Origin: Arthrobacter crystallopoietes
Lineage (GTDB): Bacteria; Actinomycetota; Actinomycetes; Actinomycetales; Micrococcaceae
Length of the DNA stretch: 64,000 bases
NCBI RefSeq assembly: GCF_017603825.1
Contig: NZ_CP072014.1
Span: 2,108,001 to 2,172,000 of the forward strand
Direction: 5' to 3'
Position numbers and translations under genes: made by a program. Positions within the stretch are counted from its first letter, which is position 1. Each line of letters starts with the position of its first letter. The notes under the pieces are model-generated. The model was given only the letters and a program-made list of their open reading frames with translations. It did no database searches and had not been told where the DNA came from. This document shows, one piece after another, positions 54,177-62,775 of the stretch.

Positions 54177-55061
54177 CTACCCCTTGACGGATCCGCTCAT
54201 CAGGCCGCCCACAAAGTATTTGCCGAGGATGATGTAGACGATCAGGGTGGGCAACGATGCGATGAGCGCACCGGCCATGGACGCGGCATAATCCGTCAGC
54301 TGGCCGCCGGCGAGGAAGCTCAGGGCAATGGTGACCGGTCCGTTGCTGCCTGAGGAGAAGAAGGCGGCGAACAGATAGTCGTTCCAGGCAGAGGTGAACT
54401 GCCAGATCAAGACAACGACGAAGCCCGGCGCGGAGACCGGCAGGATGACCGAGGCGTAGGTCCGCAGCAGGCCGGCTCCGTCCATTCTGGCTGCTTCGAT
54501 CAATTCGCTGGGAACCGACTCGTAGTAGTTGCGGAAGATCAGTGTGCAGATGGGCAGGCCATAAACGATGTGCAGGACCAGCAGGGAGGGGATCCCATTG
54601 GGGATGTTGAGCCCCTGCATCAGCTGGGTCAGCGGGATCATGACCGCCTGGTACGGGATGAACATGCCGAACAGGATGAGCGTGAAGACCACGTTCGCAT
54701 AGGGGAACCGCCAGCGCGAGAGGACAAAGCCGTTCATCGAGCCCAGCATGGCAGAAATGATGGACGCCGGAATGACCAAGGCAAAGGTGCGGCCAAGCGC
54801 AGGCGCCAGCGTCTCCCAGGCCTTGGCCCAGCCGGCGGTTTCCCACGTCGTCGGCAGCAGCCAGGCCGTTGAGGGATCCGCGTCGGCGGGTCCTTTGAAA
54901 CTGGTAATGACCAGCACGTAGGCCGGAATCAGGACGACGACGACGAACACCAGCAGCAACGCGTACTTGAGCGTGCGGTTGATTTTCTGCCGGCCGCCGC
55001 CGCGGGCGGGCGCGCGGGGGGTCGAGACTTTGACCGGGGGCGGTACGGTGGCGGTCGCCAT
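54177..55061 (-). CDS. Carbohydrate ABC transporter permease (MalG type)
   Basis: 294 residues, six membrane helices after a proline/basic N-terminal tail. The helix-1 region reads LKYALLLVFVVVVLIPAYVL, and the ATPase-contact EAA loop is SELIEAARMDGAGLLRTYAS then VILPVSAPGF, the MalG form. The C-terminus YFVGGLMSGSVKG is characteristic. It forms the import channel with the MalF-type partner, whose stop codon it overlaps by one base. No ATPase gene is in the operon; actinobacteria often use one shared MsiK-type ATPase encoded elsewhere. Confidence 0.9.
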   Translation of the reverse strand: MATATVPPPVKVSTPRAPARGGGRQKINRTLKYALLLVFVVVVLIPAYVLVITSFKGPADADPSTAWLLPTTWETAGWAKAWETLAPALGRTFALVIPASIISAMLGSMNGFVLSRWRFPYANVVFTLILFGMFIPYQAVMIPLTQLMQGLNIPNGIPSLLVLHIVYGLPICTLIFRNYYESVPSELIEAARMDGAGLLRTYASVILPVSAPGFVVVLIWQFTSAWNDYLFAAFFSSGSNGPVTIALSFLAGGQLTDYAASMAGALIASLPTLIVYIILGKYFVGGLMSGSVKG

Positions 55062-55966
55062 CAGCGCTTCTCCTGCCGGGAGGTGTAGACGAGGTAGGGG
55101 ACAACCACCAGGGCCACCAGGATCAGCATGATGGTGCCGATGGCGGCGGAATCGGCGTAGTCGCTGCCGATGTACTTAACCCACATCATGGTGGCGGGCA
55201 CCTGGATGTCGTAGGTGTTGGCATCGGGAACGATGGCGCGGATCAAGTCGAAGAGCTTCAGCGACATGTGGCCGATGATGATGACGGCGGAAAGCATGAC
55301 CGGGCTCAGCTGCGGGAAAATGACATGTCGGTACAGCTTCCATTCGCTGCAGCCGTCGATCCGGGCGGCCTCGCGCAGCTCGTCCGGAATGCCGCGGAAA
55401 CCGGCCAGGAACAGCGCCATGACGTAGCCCGAGAGCTGCCAGATCGCGGGGACGGCGATGGCCGCCACACCCCAGTTGGGGTCCGACCACCAGCTGTTCT
55501 GCAGGAAACCCAGCCCAACGCTCTCCAGCAGGCGGTTCAGGCCGGTGGCGCGCTCGCCGCCGGGCTGGTCGGTCTGCAGGCTGGAGAGCAGCCAGCGCCA
55601 GACCACGCCGGAGGCGATGAAGGATACGGCCATTGGAAAGAGGTAGACGGAGCGGAAGAAGCCTTCGCCGAAGCCGGGGCGCTCGAGAATCCAGGCCCAG
55701 AGAAAACCGAAGATCAGTGTGCCGGCCAGGAAGACAACCGTCAGCAGCAGCAGGTTGCGCAGTGAGTGCTGGAAGTCGGCGTCTCCGAACAGGCGGAAGT
55801 AATTGTCCAGACCGACGAAGTCCGCGCGCGGCAGGGACGTGTGCTGGTTGGTCATGGAGATTTGGACGTTCTGGGCGATCAGTCCGTAGACAAAGATGCC
55901 CAGCAGGATGATGGTGGGGGATATCAAGGCCAGCGCCGGGCCCCAGGTCCTGATTTTCGCGAACAC
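55061..55966 (-). CDS. Carbohydrate ABC transporter permease (MalF type)
   Basis: 301 residues with six membrane helices: LALISPTIILLGIFVYGLIA at the start, RNLLLLTVVFLAGTLIFGFL, a longer periplasmic loop near 130-160, and the EAA loop PDELREAARIDGCSEWKLYR followed by HVIFPQLSPV. These are the features of sugar permeases of the CUT1 group. The start lies about 90 bases after the binding-protein stop, a gap that contains a hairpin; the stop overlaps the partner permease start. Confidence 0.9.
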   Translation of the reverse strand: MFAKIRTWGPALALISPTIILLGIFVYGLIAQNVQISMTNQHTSLPRADFVGLDNYFRLFGDADFQHSLRNLLLLTVVFLAGTLIFGFLWAWILERPGFGEGFFRSVYLFPMAVSFIASGVVWRWLLSSLQTDQPGGERATGLNRLLESVGLGFLQNSWWSDPNWGVAAIAVPAIWQLSGYVMALFLAGFRGIPDELREAARIDGCSEWKLYRHVIFPQLSPVMLSAVIIIGHMSLKLFDLIRAIVPDANTYDIQVPATMMWVKYIGSDYADSAAIGTIMLILVALVVVPYLVYTSRQEKR

Positions 55967-56006
55967 GAACCCTAACTCTCCTCAGGCAGCAGTGGAACGA
56001 ACGCGG

Positions 56007-56042
56007 TGGGCGGGTGCATCAGGCCTGAGCCGCACCCGCCCA
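56007..56042 (-). terminator. Intra-operon hairpin between binding protein and permease genes
   Basis: TGGGCGGGTGC and GCACCCGCCCA pair perfectly over 11 bases with a 14-base loop. Located 15 bases after the binding-protein stop, it likely attenuates transcription or protects the upstream mRNA so that more binding protein than permease is made. Confidence 0.6.
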
Positions 56043-56057
56043 TCGGTTTGTCCGGAA

Positions 56058-57338
56058 CTACTGCGCGAACTTTTCCGCTATCGAAGCGGCAGATTCCTGC
56101 AGGGCGGCAACGTCCTGCGGTCCGCCGAACTTGCTCACGGCGGTGCTCAGTTCGTTCAGCCATGCCACCGGCACCGCAGCGCCGTGGGCGAGCGAGGAGA
56201 CGATGGTGTCCGAGGAGAAGTCCTCGATGGCGCTCTGCTGGTACTCGCCGAATTCATCGCTTGGCACGTCGGTGCGGGCGGGGATGGATCCCTTTGCCGC
56301 GTTGAACGCCTGCTGGCCTTCGACACTTGAAATGGTGGTCAGCCATGCCTTGGAGCCGGCCGGATTCGGGGCGCCCTTCGGCAGGGTGAAGGAATCGGCG
56401 AGGAAGTCGAAGACGCCGTCCGTTCCGGGTGTCGGGAAGTAGACGTAGTCCGTGCCCGGCTTTAGCCCGTCCTGCGCGAACTTGGCTTCGGCCCAGTCGC
56501 CCATCACGTTGTAGGCGGCGGCTCCGTCTTCGACCAGCTGCGTGGCAGGGCCCCAGTCGCTGAGGGTGTCGCGGTCCGAGTTGGTGTAGCTGAGCGCCTT
56601 CTTGTAGTTCTCGATCGCCTCGGTCACCTCTGGGCTCTTCCAGTCCGTGGTGCCGTCCCAGAGGCCGCTGTAGGCTTCGGGGCCGAGGGTTGCCAGCAGG
56701 ATGTTCTCGAACAGCTGCACCTGCGTCCAGGTGCCGGCGACAGCCAGCGGGGTGGTGCCGCTTTCCTTGATCTTGTCCATGTCCGCGAACCAGGCGTCGA
56801 GATCGGCGGGCGGACTGTTCGGATCCAGGCCTGCTTCCTTGAGGACTTCCACATTAGCCCACACCACGTTGGCGCGGTGGATGTTGGAGGGCACCGAGTA
56901 GATCTTGCCGTCCACGGTCAGGCGGTCCAGCAGGTCCTGCGGGAAAGCCTCATTGAGCTGGGCTTCCTCGTAGAAGGAGCTCAGATCCTCCAGCTGGTCC
57001 GCGTTGATGTAGTCCTGCAGTTCGGCTCCGGCGTGGGCCTGGAAGGAATCCGGCGGATTGCCGGACTTGAGGTTGGCCGCCAGGACGCTCTTGGCCTGGC
57101 TGCCCGCTCCTCCGGCTACGGCCAGGTTGTCGAAGGTCAGATCCGGGTATTGCTCGTTGAAGATGTCCACGAGCGCATCCAGGCCTACTTTCTCCGAGCC
57201 GTCGGCCCACCAGGTAAAGACCCCGACCGAGCCGGTAGCCTCCGTCGGGTTCGCTTCTTCGACCGAGCTTCCTCCGCCGCATGCGGACAGGAGCAAGCCT
57301 GCTGCCGCAACGCTGGCGAGCAAAGATACGCGTCGCAT
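56058..57338 (-). CDS. Sugar ABC transporter substrate-binding lipoprotein (SBP family 1)
   Basis: 426 residues. Lipobox LLLSACGG (Cys near residue 20) anchors it to the outer face of the membrane. The mature part begins with the family pattern GSVGVFTWWADGSEKVGLDA and includes LAANLKSGNPPDSFQAHAGA, SVPSNIHRANVVWANVEVLK and GAAAYNVMGDWAEAKFAQDG. It resembles binding proteins of glucose/mannose-type importers (GtsA-like), so a monosaccharide ligand is plausible but not shown. First gene of the operon; a 21-bp site about 105 bases upstream is shared with the ROK promoter. Confidence 0.88.
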   Translation of the reverse strand: MRRVSLLASVAAAGLLLSACGGGSSVEEANPTEATGSVGVFTWWADGSEKVGLDALVDIFNEQYPDLTFDNLAVAGGAGSQAKSVLAANLKSGNPPDSFQAHAGAELQDYINADQLEDLSSFYEEAQLNEAFPQDLLDRLTVDGKIYSVPSNIHRANVVWANVEVLKEAGLDPNSPPADLDAWFADMDKIKESGTTPLAVAGTWTQVQLFENILLATLGPEAYSGLWDGTTDWKSPEVTEAIENYKKALSYTNSDRDTLSDWGPATQLVEDGAAAYNVMGDWAEAKFAQDGLKPGTDYVYFPTPGTDGVFDFLADSFTLPKGAPNPAGSKAWLTTISSVEGQQAFNAAKGSIPARTDVPSDEFGEYQQSAIEDFSSDTIVSSLAHGAAVPVAWLNELSTAVSKFGGPQDVAALQESAASIAEKFAQ

Positions 57339-57442
57339 AACGCCTCCATTACTGAGCAGTCATTGACTACTTTGTCGTCTGCCTGAAGTGGGCGCACGGG
57401 TTCGTGGCTTGCCTTGCAGTTAACTCCGTCACACACGTTGCC

Positions 57443-57463
57443 GTCAAGAGTTGAACGCAAAAC
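57443..57463. promoter_or_regulatory. Putative ROK operator in the sugar ABC promoter
   Basis: A 21-base element with GTCAAGA at its start and AACGCAA near its end matches the site at 58715-58735 at 17 of 21 positions without gaps, in the same orientation. Confidence 0.6.
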
Positions 57464-57489
57464 TTCTGTCCGGCGTAGTTTGGATGTTC

Positions 57490-58683
57490 TTACAACGAGG
57501 GCAGTTCCGCCTGCTGCAGGACCAGCGTCGCAGCGCCGAGGGCTTCTGCCCGGTTGCCCAGACCGGACATGGCCAGCTCGGTTGATTCGCCCACGGCGGG
57601 CACCGCGTGGCGCAGCAGACCCCGGCGGACGGGGTCGAGCAGGATGGCGTCCAACCCGGTGAGGGAGCCGCCGAGGACAATGACTTCCGGGTTAACCAGA
57701 TTGCACACGTTCGCCAGCGCCCGGCCGACGGCCAGCCCTGCGTCGTCGATAACGCGCAGTGCCGCCGGGTCGCCGTCGAGGGCGATCCGGACAATGTCTT
57801 CGGTGCTGACCGGTTCGGACCTGCCGCGGCTCAGCAGATCGATCATGGTGGAGGTCGAGGCCACCGTTTCAAGGCAGCCGCGGTTTCCGCAGCGGCAGAT
57901 GAGGCCGTGGTCGGCGACGGTGGCGTGGCCGATTTCGCCCGTCACTCCGATGTTGCCGTAGAACGGCGCGCCGTTGAGGATCAGACCGGCACCGATGCCG
58001 GATCCCAGTTTCAGGAAAACGAGGTTCTGCACGTTCTGGTAGGGACCCCAGCTGATCTGTGCCAACGCACCCAGATTGGCGTCGTTGTCGATGAAGACCG
58101 GAATGCCGAACGCCTGGCGGAGCCGGCCCAGCAGGTCGATGCCCACCCATTCGGGCAGGATCGCTCCGTGGATGACTCTGCCGGTGCGGTGGTCGATCGG
58201 GCCCGGGATGCCGGCGCCCAGGCCGAGGAGCGAACCGGCGTCCACGGCGGTGTCCGCCAGCAGTCGCCGGACCAGCTTTGCGGCGGCCTCGATGCCTTCC
58301 TCCGCCTGATGGCCGAGGGGCAGTTCGACGCCGTCTTCGGCCAGAACCCGGTGGTCGAGGCTGACCAGCACCACATTGACATGGCGCCGGCCGAAGTCCA
58401 CGCCCACCGCAACCGCACCACGGCCGTTCAGCGTGACGGAGAGCGCCCGGCGGCCGGAGCTGGTGGTCGGTGAGGTCAGGATCAGGCCGTCCTCGACCAT
58501 GGCCTTGACGATGTTGGACACGGTGGCCGTGGAAAGACCGGTCTGCCGGGCCAGCTCGGCCTGGGTCAGCCGGCCGCTGGTCATAAGCGCCCGGATGATC
58601 CGCTGGCTGTTGCGCCTGCGCAGTGCACTCTGGGAGCCGGGCCGCTGGTCGGTTCCCGTCACTGTGGCTGGTTCGGCTGGCAT
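57490..58683 (-). CDS. ROK-family transcriptional repressor of the sugar ABC operon
   Basis: 397 residues. N-terminal winged helix-turn-helix GRLTQAELARQTGLSTATVS with NIVKAMVEDGLI, then the ROK sugar-binding domain: GVDFGRRHVNVVLVSLDHRV, GLGAGIPGPIDHRTGRVIHG, and the zinc-binding CRCGNRGCLETVAS near 275-290. It lies just upstream of the binding-protein gene in the same direction, and the promoters of both genes share a 21-bp element, so it very likely represses itself and the importer until sugar or sugar phosphate is present. It could also have kinase ancestry without activity. Confidence 0.88.
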   Translation of the reverse strand: MPAEPATVTGTDQRPGSQSALRRRNSQRIIRALMTSGRLTQAELARQTGLSTATVSNIVKAMVEDGLILTSPTTSSGRRALSVTLNGRGAVAVGVDFGRRHVNVVLVSLDHRVLAEDGVELPLGHQAEEGIEAAAKLVRRLLADTAVDAGSLLGLGAGIPGPIDHRTGRVIHGAILPEWVGIDLLGRLRQAFGIPVFIDNDANLGALAQISWGPYQNVQNLVFLKLGSGIGAGLILNGAPFYGNIGVTGEIGHATVADHGLICRCGNRGCLETVASTSTMIDLLSRGRSEPVSTEDIVRIALDGDPAALRVIDDAGLAVGRALANVCNLVNPEVIVLGGSLTGLDAILLDPVRRGLLRHAVPAVGESTELAMSGLGNRAEALGAATLVLQQAELPSL

Positions 58684-58714
58684 ACCTTACAGGGTGCGCC
58701 CGCCACCCTTTGTA

Positions 58715-58735
58715 GTCAAGAAGTTAACGCAAGAC
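58715..58735. promoter_or_regulatory. Putative ROK operator in the ROK gene's own promoter
   Basis: Begins 32 bases upstream of the ROK start codon. It contains AAGTTAACGCAA and is the counterpart of the 57443-57463 site. Confidence 0.6.
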
Positions 58736-58748
58736 GGCTTCGTGGAGC

Positions 58749-59267
58749 TTACGCGTTGGCGTCCCGGTGCAGCTTGGCGAGCTCGACGTAGTGTGATGCG
58801 TTGTCGAGGACGGACTGGTATTCCTCGTCGCTGAGTTCGCGGCGGACCTTTGCGGGTACTCCGGCCACCAAAGACCGGGGCGGGATCTGCGTGCCCTCCA
58901 GTACCAGCGCCCCAGCGGCAACCAGGGAGCCTTCACCGACCACAGCACCGTTCATGATGGTTGCGCTCATACCGATCAGGCAGTTGTCCTCCACCGTGCA
59001 GCCGTGGACTACGGCGGTGTGTCCGATGCTGACGCCGGCGCCCACAGTGCACGGGAAGCCCTCGTCCGCGTGAAGCACCACGTTGTCTTGCAGGTTGCTG
59101 CCTGCTCCCACCCGGATCGGGGCACTATCGCCGCGGACCGAGACGCCGTAAAAGGCGCTGGAATCGGCGGCCAGCTCCACATCGCCGCTCAAGGTGGCCG
59201 TGGGAGCAATAAAGGCGGACGGGTCGGTGGCCGGGGTTTTGCCGGCGAGTGTGATGATGTGGGCCAT
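58749..59267 (-). CDS. Gamma-carbonic anhydrase-like hexapeptide-repeat protein
   Basis: 172 residues, left-handed beta-helix built from hexapeptide turns (APTATLSGDVELAADSSAFY, IRVGAGSNLQDNVVLHADEG, CTVEDNCLIGMSATIMNGAV). The region VGAGVSIGHTAVVHGC supplies two of the histidines that bind zinc in gamma carbonic anhydrases, and VLHADE the third. The C-terminal helix SDEEYQSVLDNASHYVELAK packs against the trimer. Members include active CamH-type enzymes and inactive relatives (YrdA, PaaY); PaaY-like thioesterase activity is also possible. Just upstream of the ROK gene's promoter region but on its own transcript. Confidence 0.82.
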   Translation of the reverse strand: MAHIITLAGKTPATDPSAFIAPTATLSGDVELAADSSAFYGVSVRGDSAPIRVGAGSNLQDNVVLHADEGFPCTVGAGVSIGHTAVVHGCTVEDNCLIGMSATIMNGAVVGEGSLVAAGALVLEGTQIPPRSLVAGVPAKVRRELSDEEYQSVLDNASHYVELAKLHRDANA

Positions 59268-59323
59268 GGCACCAGCCTACCCAAGCCGAGGTGGCAGCGC
59301 GGGGTGCGCACCGCCGTCGTAAA

Positions 59324-59935
59324 TCAGGGTTTATAGATCAGGAAGTACTGGTAATGCCCGGGATCCTGACCGTGTTCCCAGGTGGTGAAGTCGCGGATGG
59401 TGCCGTGCGGTTCGAACAGGCTCAAGAGGGTCTCGTCGGAGCGGCGGCTGAAGAAGCGCTGCGGTTCCTGATCGTCGGCGGCGTTGATGCCCTCGCTGTC
59501 GGAGCCGGACCAGAGGCCCACGGCCAGTGGGGAGCCGGGTTTGAGTACGCGCATGATTTCGGTCAGGACCCCGTAGAGGTCGGCGTTGGCCACATGCAGC
59601 AGCATGCTCATGGTCCAGGCGGCGTCGAAGGTTTCGTCGGCGAACGGCAGCTCGCGGGCAGAGGCGACCGAGGCTTCGAGCTGTTTGTGCCGGGCGATCC
59701 GCACGCTCGCTTCGGACAGGTCCACCCCGGTGTAACGGATTCCGGCGGCCTTGAATGCCAGACCGTCCACGCCGGTGCCGCAGCCGATTTCCAGCAGGTC
59801 ATGCCGGCGGGTCGCCTTGAGGTGCTCGATGAACTCGCTGCGCTTGGCCACCCGCTGCGGATCCGGCGTCCGGGCATCGCGGATTTCGGCCTGCCGGTCG
59901 TAGTACGTTGTCAGATCCCTTTCATAGTTGCCCAT
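59324..59935 (-). CDS. Class I SAM-dependent methyltransferase
   Basis: 203 residues, a single Rossmann domain. Motif I is RHDLLEIGCGTGVDGLAFKA (about 60-79), motif II YTGVDLSEASVRIA, the acidic-strand region FDAAWTMSMLLHVANADLYG and post-motif LKPGSPLAVGLWSGSDSEG. It begins MGNYERDLTTYYDRQAEIRD. These resemble small-molecule methyltransferases (Methyltransf_11 group); the acceptor is unknown. Transcribed on the minus strand between purU and the gamma-CA gene, with no clear link to either. Confidence 0.83.
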   Translation of the reverse strand: MGNYERDLTTYYDRQAEIRDARTPDPQRVAKRSEFIEHLKATRRHDLLEIGCGTGVDGLAFKAAGIRYTGVDLSEASVRIARHKQLEASVASARELPFADETFDAAWTMSMLLHVANADLYGVLTEIMRVLKPGSPLAVGLWSGSDSEGINAADDQEPQRFFSRRSDETLLSLFEPHGTIRDFTTWEHGQDPGHYQYFLIYKP

Positions 59936-60018
59936 GCTCCGACCCTACGTGGGGACGGCGGCGAGGAGAAGGGTGCACGAAGGGGGCGGCAGGCAAGGGC
60001 GGCCGTTCTGGAACCCGG

Positions 60019-60888
60019 TCAGTTGAAGACGACGGTCCGCTGCCCGTCCAGCAGGACACGGTGCTCGGCATGCCACTGGACGGCCGTGGCCAGCGTGCGG
60101 GCCTCCACGTCGCGGCCCATGGCCACGAACTGCTCGGCGGACTTCGCATGGTCCACGCGGATGACTTCCTGCTCGATGATTGGTCCCTCGTCCAGGTCCG
60201 GCGTGACGTAATGCGCCGTGGCGCCGATCAGTTTGACGCCGCGGTCATGTGCCTGGTGGTACGGTCTGGCACCTTTGAAGGACGGCAGGAAGGAGTGGTG
60301 GATATTGATCGCCTTGCCCTGCAGGTCCGTGCAGAGTTCATTGCTCAGGATCTGCATGTAGCGGGCGAGCACCACGAGCTCGATGTCGTACTCGGCCACC
60401 AGGTCGCGCAGCGCTTGTTCGGCTTCGCCCTTGGTGTCCGGCGTGACCGGAATATGGCGGAATTCGATGCCGTAGAACGCCGCCATGTCTGCCAGGTCCG
60501 TGTGGTTGGAGACGATGATCGGGACGTCGATGGGCAGCGTGCCCGAGCGCTGCTGGAACAGCAGCGAGTTGAGGCAGTGCGCGGATTTAGAGGCCATCAG
60601 CAGCGTGCGCATCTTGGCGCCTTGTGGGTTCAGGCTCCACTGCATGCTGAAGGTTTCGGCCACGGGCCGCAGCGCCCGTTGCAAGTCTGCGTGGGACGTG
60701 CCGGTGGTGACGGCAACGCGCATGAAGAACCGGCCGGAATTCGGGTTCCCGTACTGCTGCGAATCGACGATATTGCAGCCGGCTTCCACCAGCGCTCCGG
60801 TCACGGCGTACACGATGCCGGGACGGTCCTGGCAGGAGAGCGTCAGGTTGTAGATGGAATCGGTGCTGGGCAGGGAAGCTTCACTCAC
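60019..60888 (-). CDS. purU: Formyltetrahydrofolate deformylase
   Basis: 289 residues. An N-terminal ACT domain (NLTLSCQDRPGIVYAVTGAL) is followed by a formyltransferase domain homologous to PurN: VPIIVSNHTDLADMAAFYGI, VVLARYMQILSNELC and INIHHSFLPSFKGARPYHQA with the catalytic Asn/His, then ATAHYVTPDLDEGPIIEQ with the Asp. It hydrolyses 10-formyl-THF to formate and THF, balancing one-carbon pools. GTG 60888 with GGAG nearby; the open frame upstream overlaps the F510_1955-family gene and is not used. Length is normal. Confidence 0.93.
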   Translation of the reverse strand: MSEASLPSTDSIYNLTLSCQDRPGIVYAVTGALVEAGCNIVDSQQYGNPNSGRFFMRVAVTTGTSHADLQRALRPVAETFSMQWSLNPQGAKMRTLLMASKSAHCLNSLLFQQRSGTLPIDVPIIVSNHTDLADMAAFYGIEFRHIPVTPDTKGEAEQALRDLVAEYDIELVVLARYMQILSNELCTDLQGKAINIHHSFLPSFKGARPYHQAHDRGVKLIGATAHYVTPDLDEGPIIEQEVIRVDHAKSAEQFVAMGRDVEARTLATAVQWHAEHRVLLDGQRTVVFN

Positions 60889-61028
60889 AGCTCCAAGGTT
60901 ACCTGTGCAACGAGTTCTTCCGAGGACGCGGTCAAATGGCGCGAAACCGTTGAGGCCCATGCAGCTGCAGACCTGCCGGCCCGACCGGAGCCGGGCCGGC
61001 AGGTCGCGGAAACTCTGGCCAGGACCGG

Positions 61029-61922
61029 TCAGCTTGCAGGCGGACTGAATGTCGCGCCGCCGTCTATCGAATGCTCGACGCCCGCGGTCGTAGCGATCCA
61101 GATCTGTGGCTTCCCATCGTCGCCGGGTGCCGCAGCGATGGCTGCCGGCTGGCCGGAAACTGTCCCGCCGGATACCTGCCACGTCTTGCCTGCATCGCGG
61201 CTGACCTGTACCGAGCCGTCCGGTGCCACGCCGACCGCGGTGGCCTCGTCAGCGAACGTGGTCAGGAGCAGTACTGGTGCATCGGCTGGTGTATCCCAGG
61301 TTTTCCCGCCGTCATCCGAGCGCTGGACGCCCTGTTCGGTCGTCGCCAGGACCACCGGGCTCAGGGACGTGCCGGCCAGATTGTGCGGCTGGAGGTCGGT
61401 ATCGGCAGTGGTCCAGCTCTCCAGGTCCCCGGTGATCCGGAGCTCGCCGTCGTAACCGATGATTCCGTCGCGTGTCATGGTCAGGGCATGGAAATCGGAT
61501 TCGCCTTGCCGGGAGAGCGGTTCCCAGGTTTTCCCGCCGTCGGTTGAGTGGATCAGGCCCGCGGGGTTGGGCAGGTCCGAACCGGGGCCGGGGTGGCCGG
61601 AGGCGTAGAAATGATCGTTACCGGCGGGAGAGAAGCCCATCAGGTCGATGGTCGGCCCGATTTTTTCAGGGTTCTCCGTCGTGACGTCGAAGAGTCCGTC
61701 GTGGGTGGCCAGCAGAACCTGGCCTGACTGCGGATCGACGCTCATGCCGTGGACGTGCCCGTAGGGGGCGGCGCCGGTATCGGCGGCAGAGCCGGAGGTT
61801 TCGGCGGCCGGCTGGGCGCAGCCGGCGGCGAGCAGCGCCACGAATACGGCAGCAGCGGTGCGGGCTGCGCGTTTCCGGGTGCGCAAACGGGAGGGTGTGG
61901 GAGTCAAGAGTCCGGGCTTCAT
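61029..61922 (-). CDS. F510_1955-family exported beta-propeller lipoprotein
   Basis: 297 residues. Signal peptide with lipobox ALLAAGC (Cys near residue 35). The mature part starts with YGHVHGMSVDPQSGQVLLAT, the histidine-containing opening of the F510_1955 family, and contains BNR/Asp-box repeats HSTDGGKTWEPL, RSDDGGKTWDTP, VSRDAGKTWQVS and HSIDGGATFSP, four turns of a propeller. Annotated elsewhere as glycosylhydrolase-like but with no proven activity. It follows the DUF305 gene by about 120 bases on the same strand; the H-x-H opening and the His/Met-rich neighbours suggest a link to metal handling. Confidence 0.78.
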   Translation of the reverse strand: MKPGLLTPTPSRLRTRKRAARTAAAVFVALLAAGCAQPAAETSGSAADTGAAPYGHVHGMSVDPQSGQVLLATHDGLFDVTTENPEKIGPTIDLMGFSPAGNDHFYASGHPGPGSDLPNPAGLIHSTDGGKTWEPLSRQGESDFHALTMTRDGIIGYDGELRITGDLESWTTADTDLQPHNLAGTSLSPVVLATTEQGVQRSDDGGKTWDTPADAPVLLLTTFADEATAVGVAPDGSVQVSRDAGKTWQVSGGTVSGQPAAIAAAPGDDGKPQIWIATTAGVEHSIDGGATFSPPAS

Positions 61923-62045
61923 CAGGGAAAAGGTCTCCAGTAAGGGAAGGCATGCCCGCGCGTACGCGGGAGGTCTGGGAAAGGAACAGCACGCTGCCGG
62001 GGCACAGGATCAAACCGGGTGCCCCGGCAACGTGGAGAGGAAGAA

Positions 62046-62660
62046 TCAGAGGTTGGCGAGAAGATCCTTCATCTTCTCGATCTCTGCACTTTGGTCAGCT
62101 ATGACCGTCTCGGCGAGAGCGACGGTGTCAGCGTTCTGGCCATTGGCGGATTCCTCTTCAGCCATCGCGACGGCACCTTCGTGGTGGGCGATCATCTGGG
62201 TCAGGAACATCCGGGCGGCATCATCACCCTGGGCCGACTCAAGTGCTTCGAGGTCGTCTGGGCTCATCATGCCTTCCATGGCGTGATCGCCGGACATTTC
62301 CATCGGCTCGCCCCAAGCCTGCAGCCAGCCGGTCATTTTCTCGATTTCCGGTCCTTGGGCGGCCTTGATGTCCTCTGCCAGCTGGATGATCTGTGGATCC
62401 AGCCCGTCCTTGGCGAGCATGATGTCGCTCATTTCCACGGCCTGCTCGTGGTGCGGGATCATCATCTGCGCGAACATGGCGTCTGCGCTGTTATGGTCGG
62501 CGGCGTCGGAAGCGGCGGCCGAGGGGGACGCGGACATACTGCCGTGGTCCATGCCGGGCATGGTCCCTTCGGTGGTCTCCGATCCTGTGTCTGAGCCGCA
62601 GCCAGCCAGGAAAAGGGTGGCGGCGACTGCGGTTGCCGAAATGGCGGTAAAGCGCTTCAT
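62046..62660 (-). CDS. DUF305 (ferritin-like) lipoprotein
   Basis: 204 residues. Lipobox TLFLAGCGS (Cys near residue 21), a Met/His/Asp-rich spacer (GTMPGMDHGSMSAS), then the four-helix DUF305 domain with its two conserved H-H-E motifs, FAQMMIPHHEQAVEMSD and TQMIAHHEGAVAMAEEES, and an additional Met-rich loop (MEMSGDHAMEGMMSPDD). The paired HHE and many methionines fit binding of copper or a similar metal outside the cell; this is family-level inference. ATG 62660 has AAGGAAC upstream. Central gene of the DUF6153-DUF305-F510_1955 run. Confidence 0.85.
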   Translation of the reverse strand: MKRFTAISATAVAATLFLAGCGSDTGSETTEGTMPGMDHGSMSASPSAAASDAADHNSADAMFAQMMIPHHEQAVEMSDIMLAKDGLDPQIIQLAEDIKAAQGPEIEKMTGWLQAWGEPMEMSGDHAMEGMMSPDDLEALESAQGDDAARMFLTQMIAHHEGAVAMAEEESANGQNADTVALAETVIADQSAEIEKMKDLLANL

Positions 62661-62775
62661 GGCGGGTTCCTTCGTGTGCTCAAAAATTTGCGTGGCTATC
62701 AGAGGCGCAGTGCCCTGCTCATGCTGCAGGTCACGCGAAACATGCCTTCCCCGTATGGGAGAGGGCAGCGGGATT

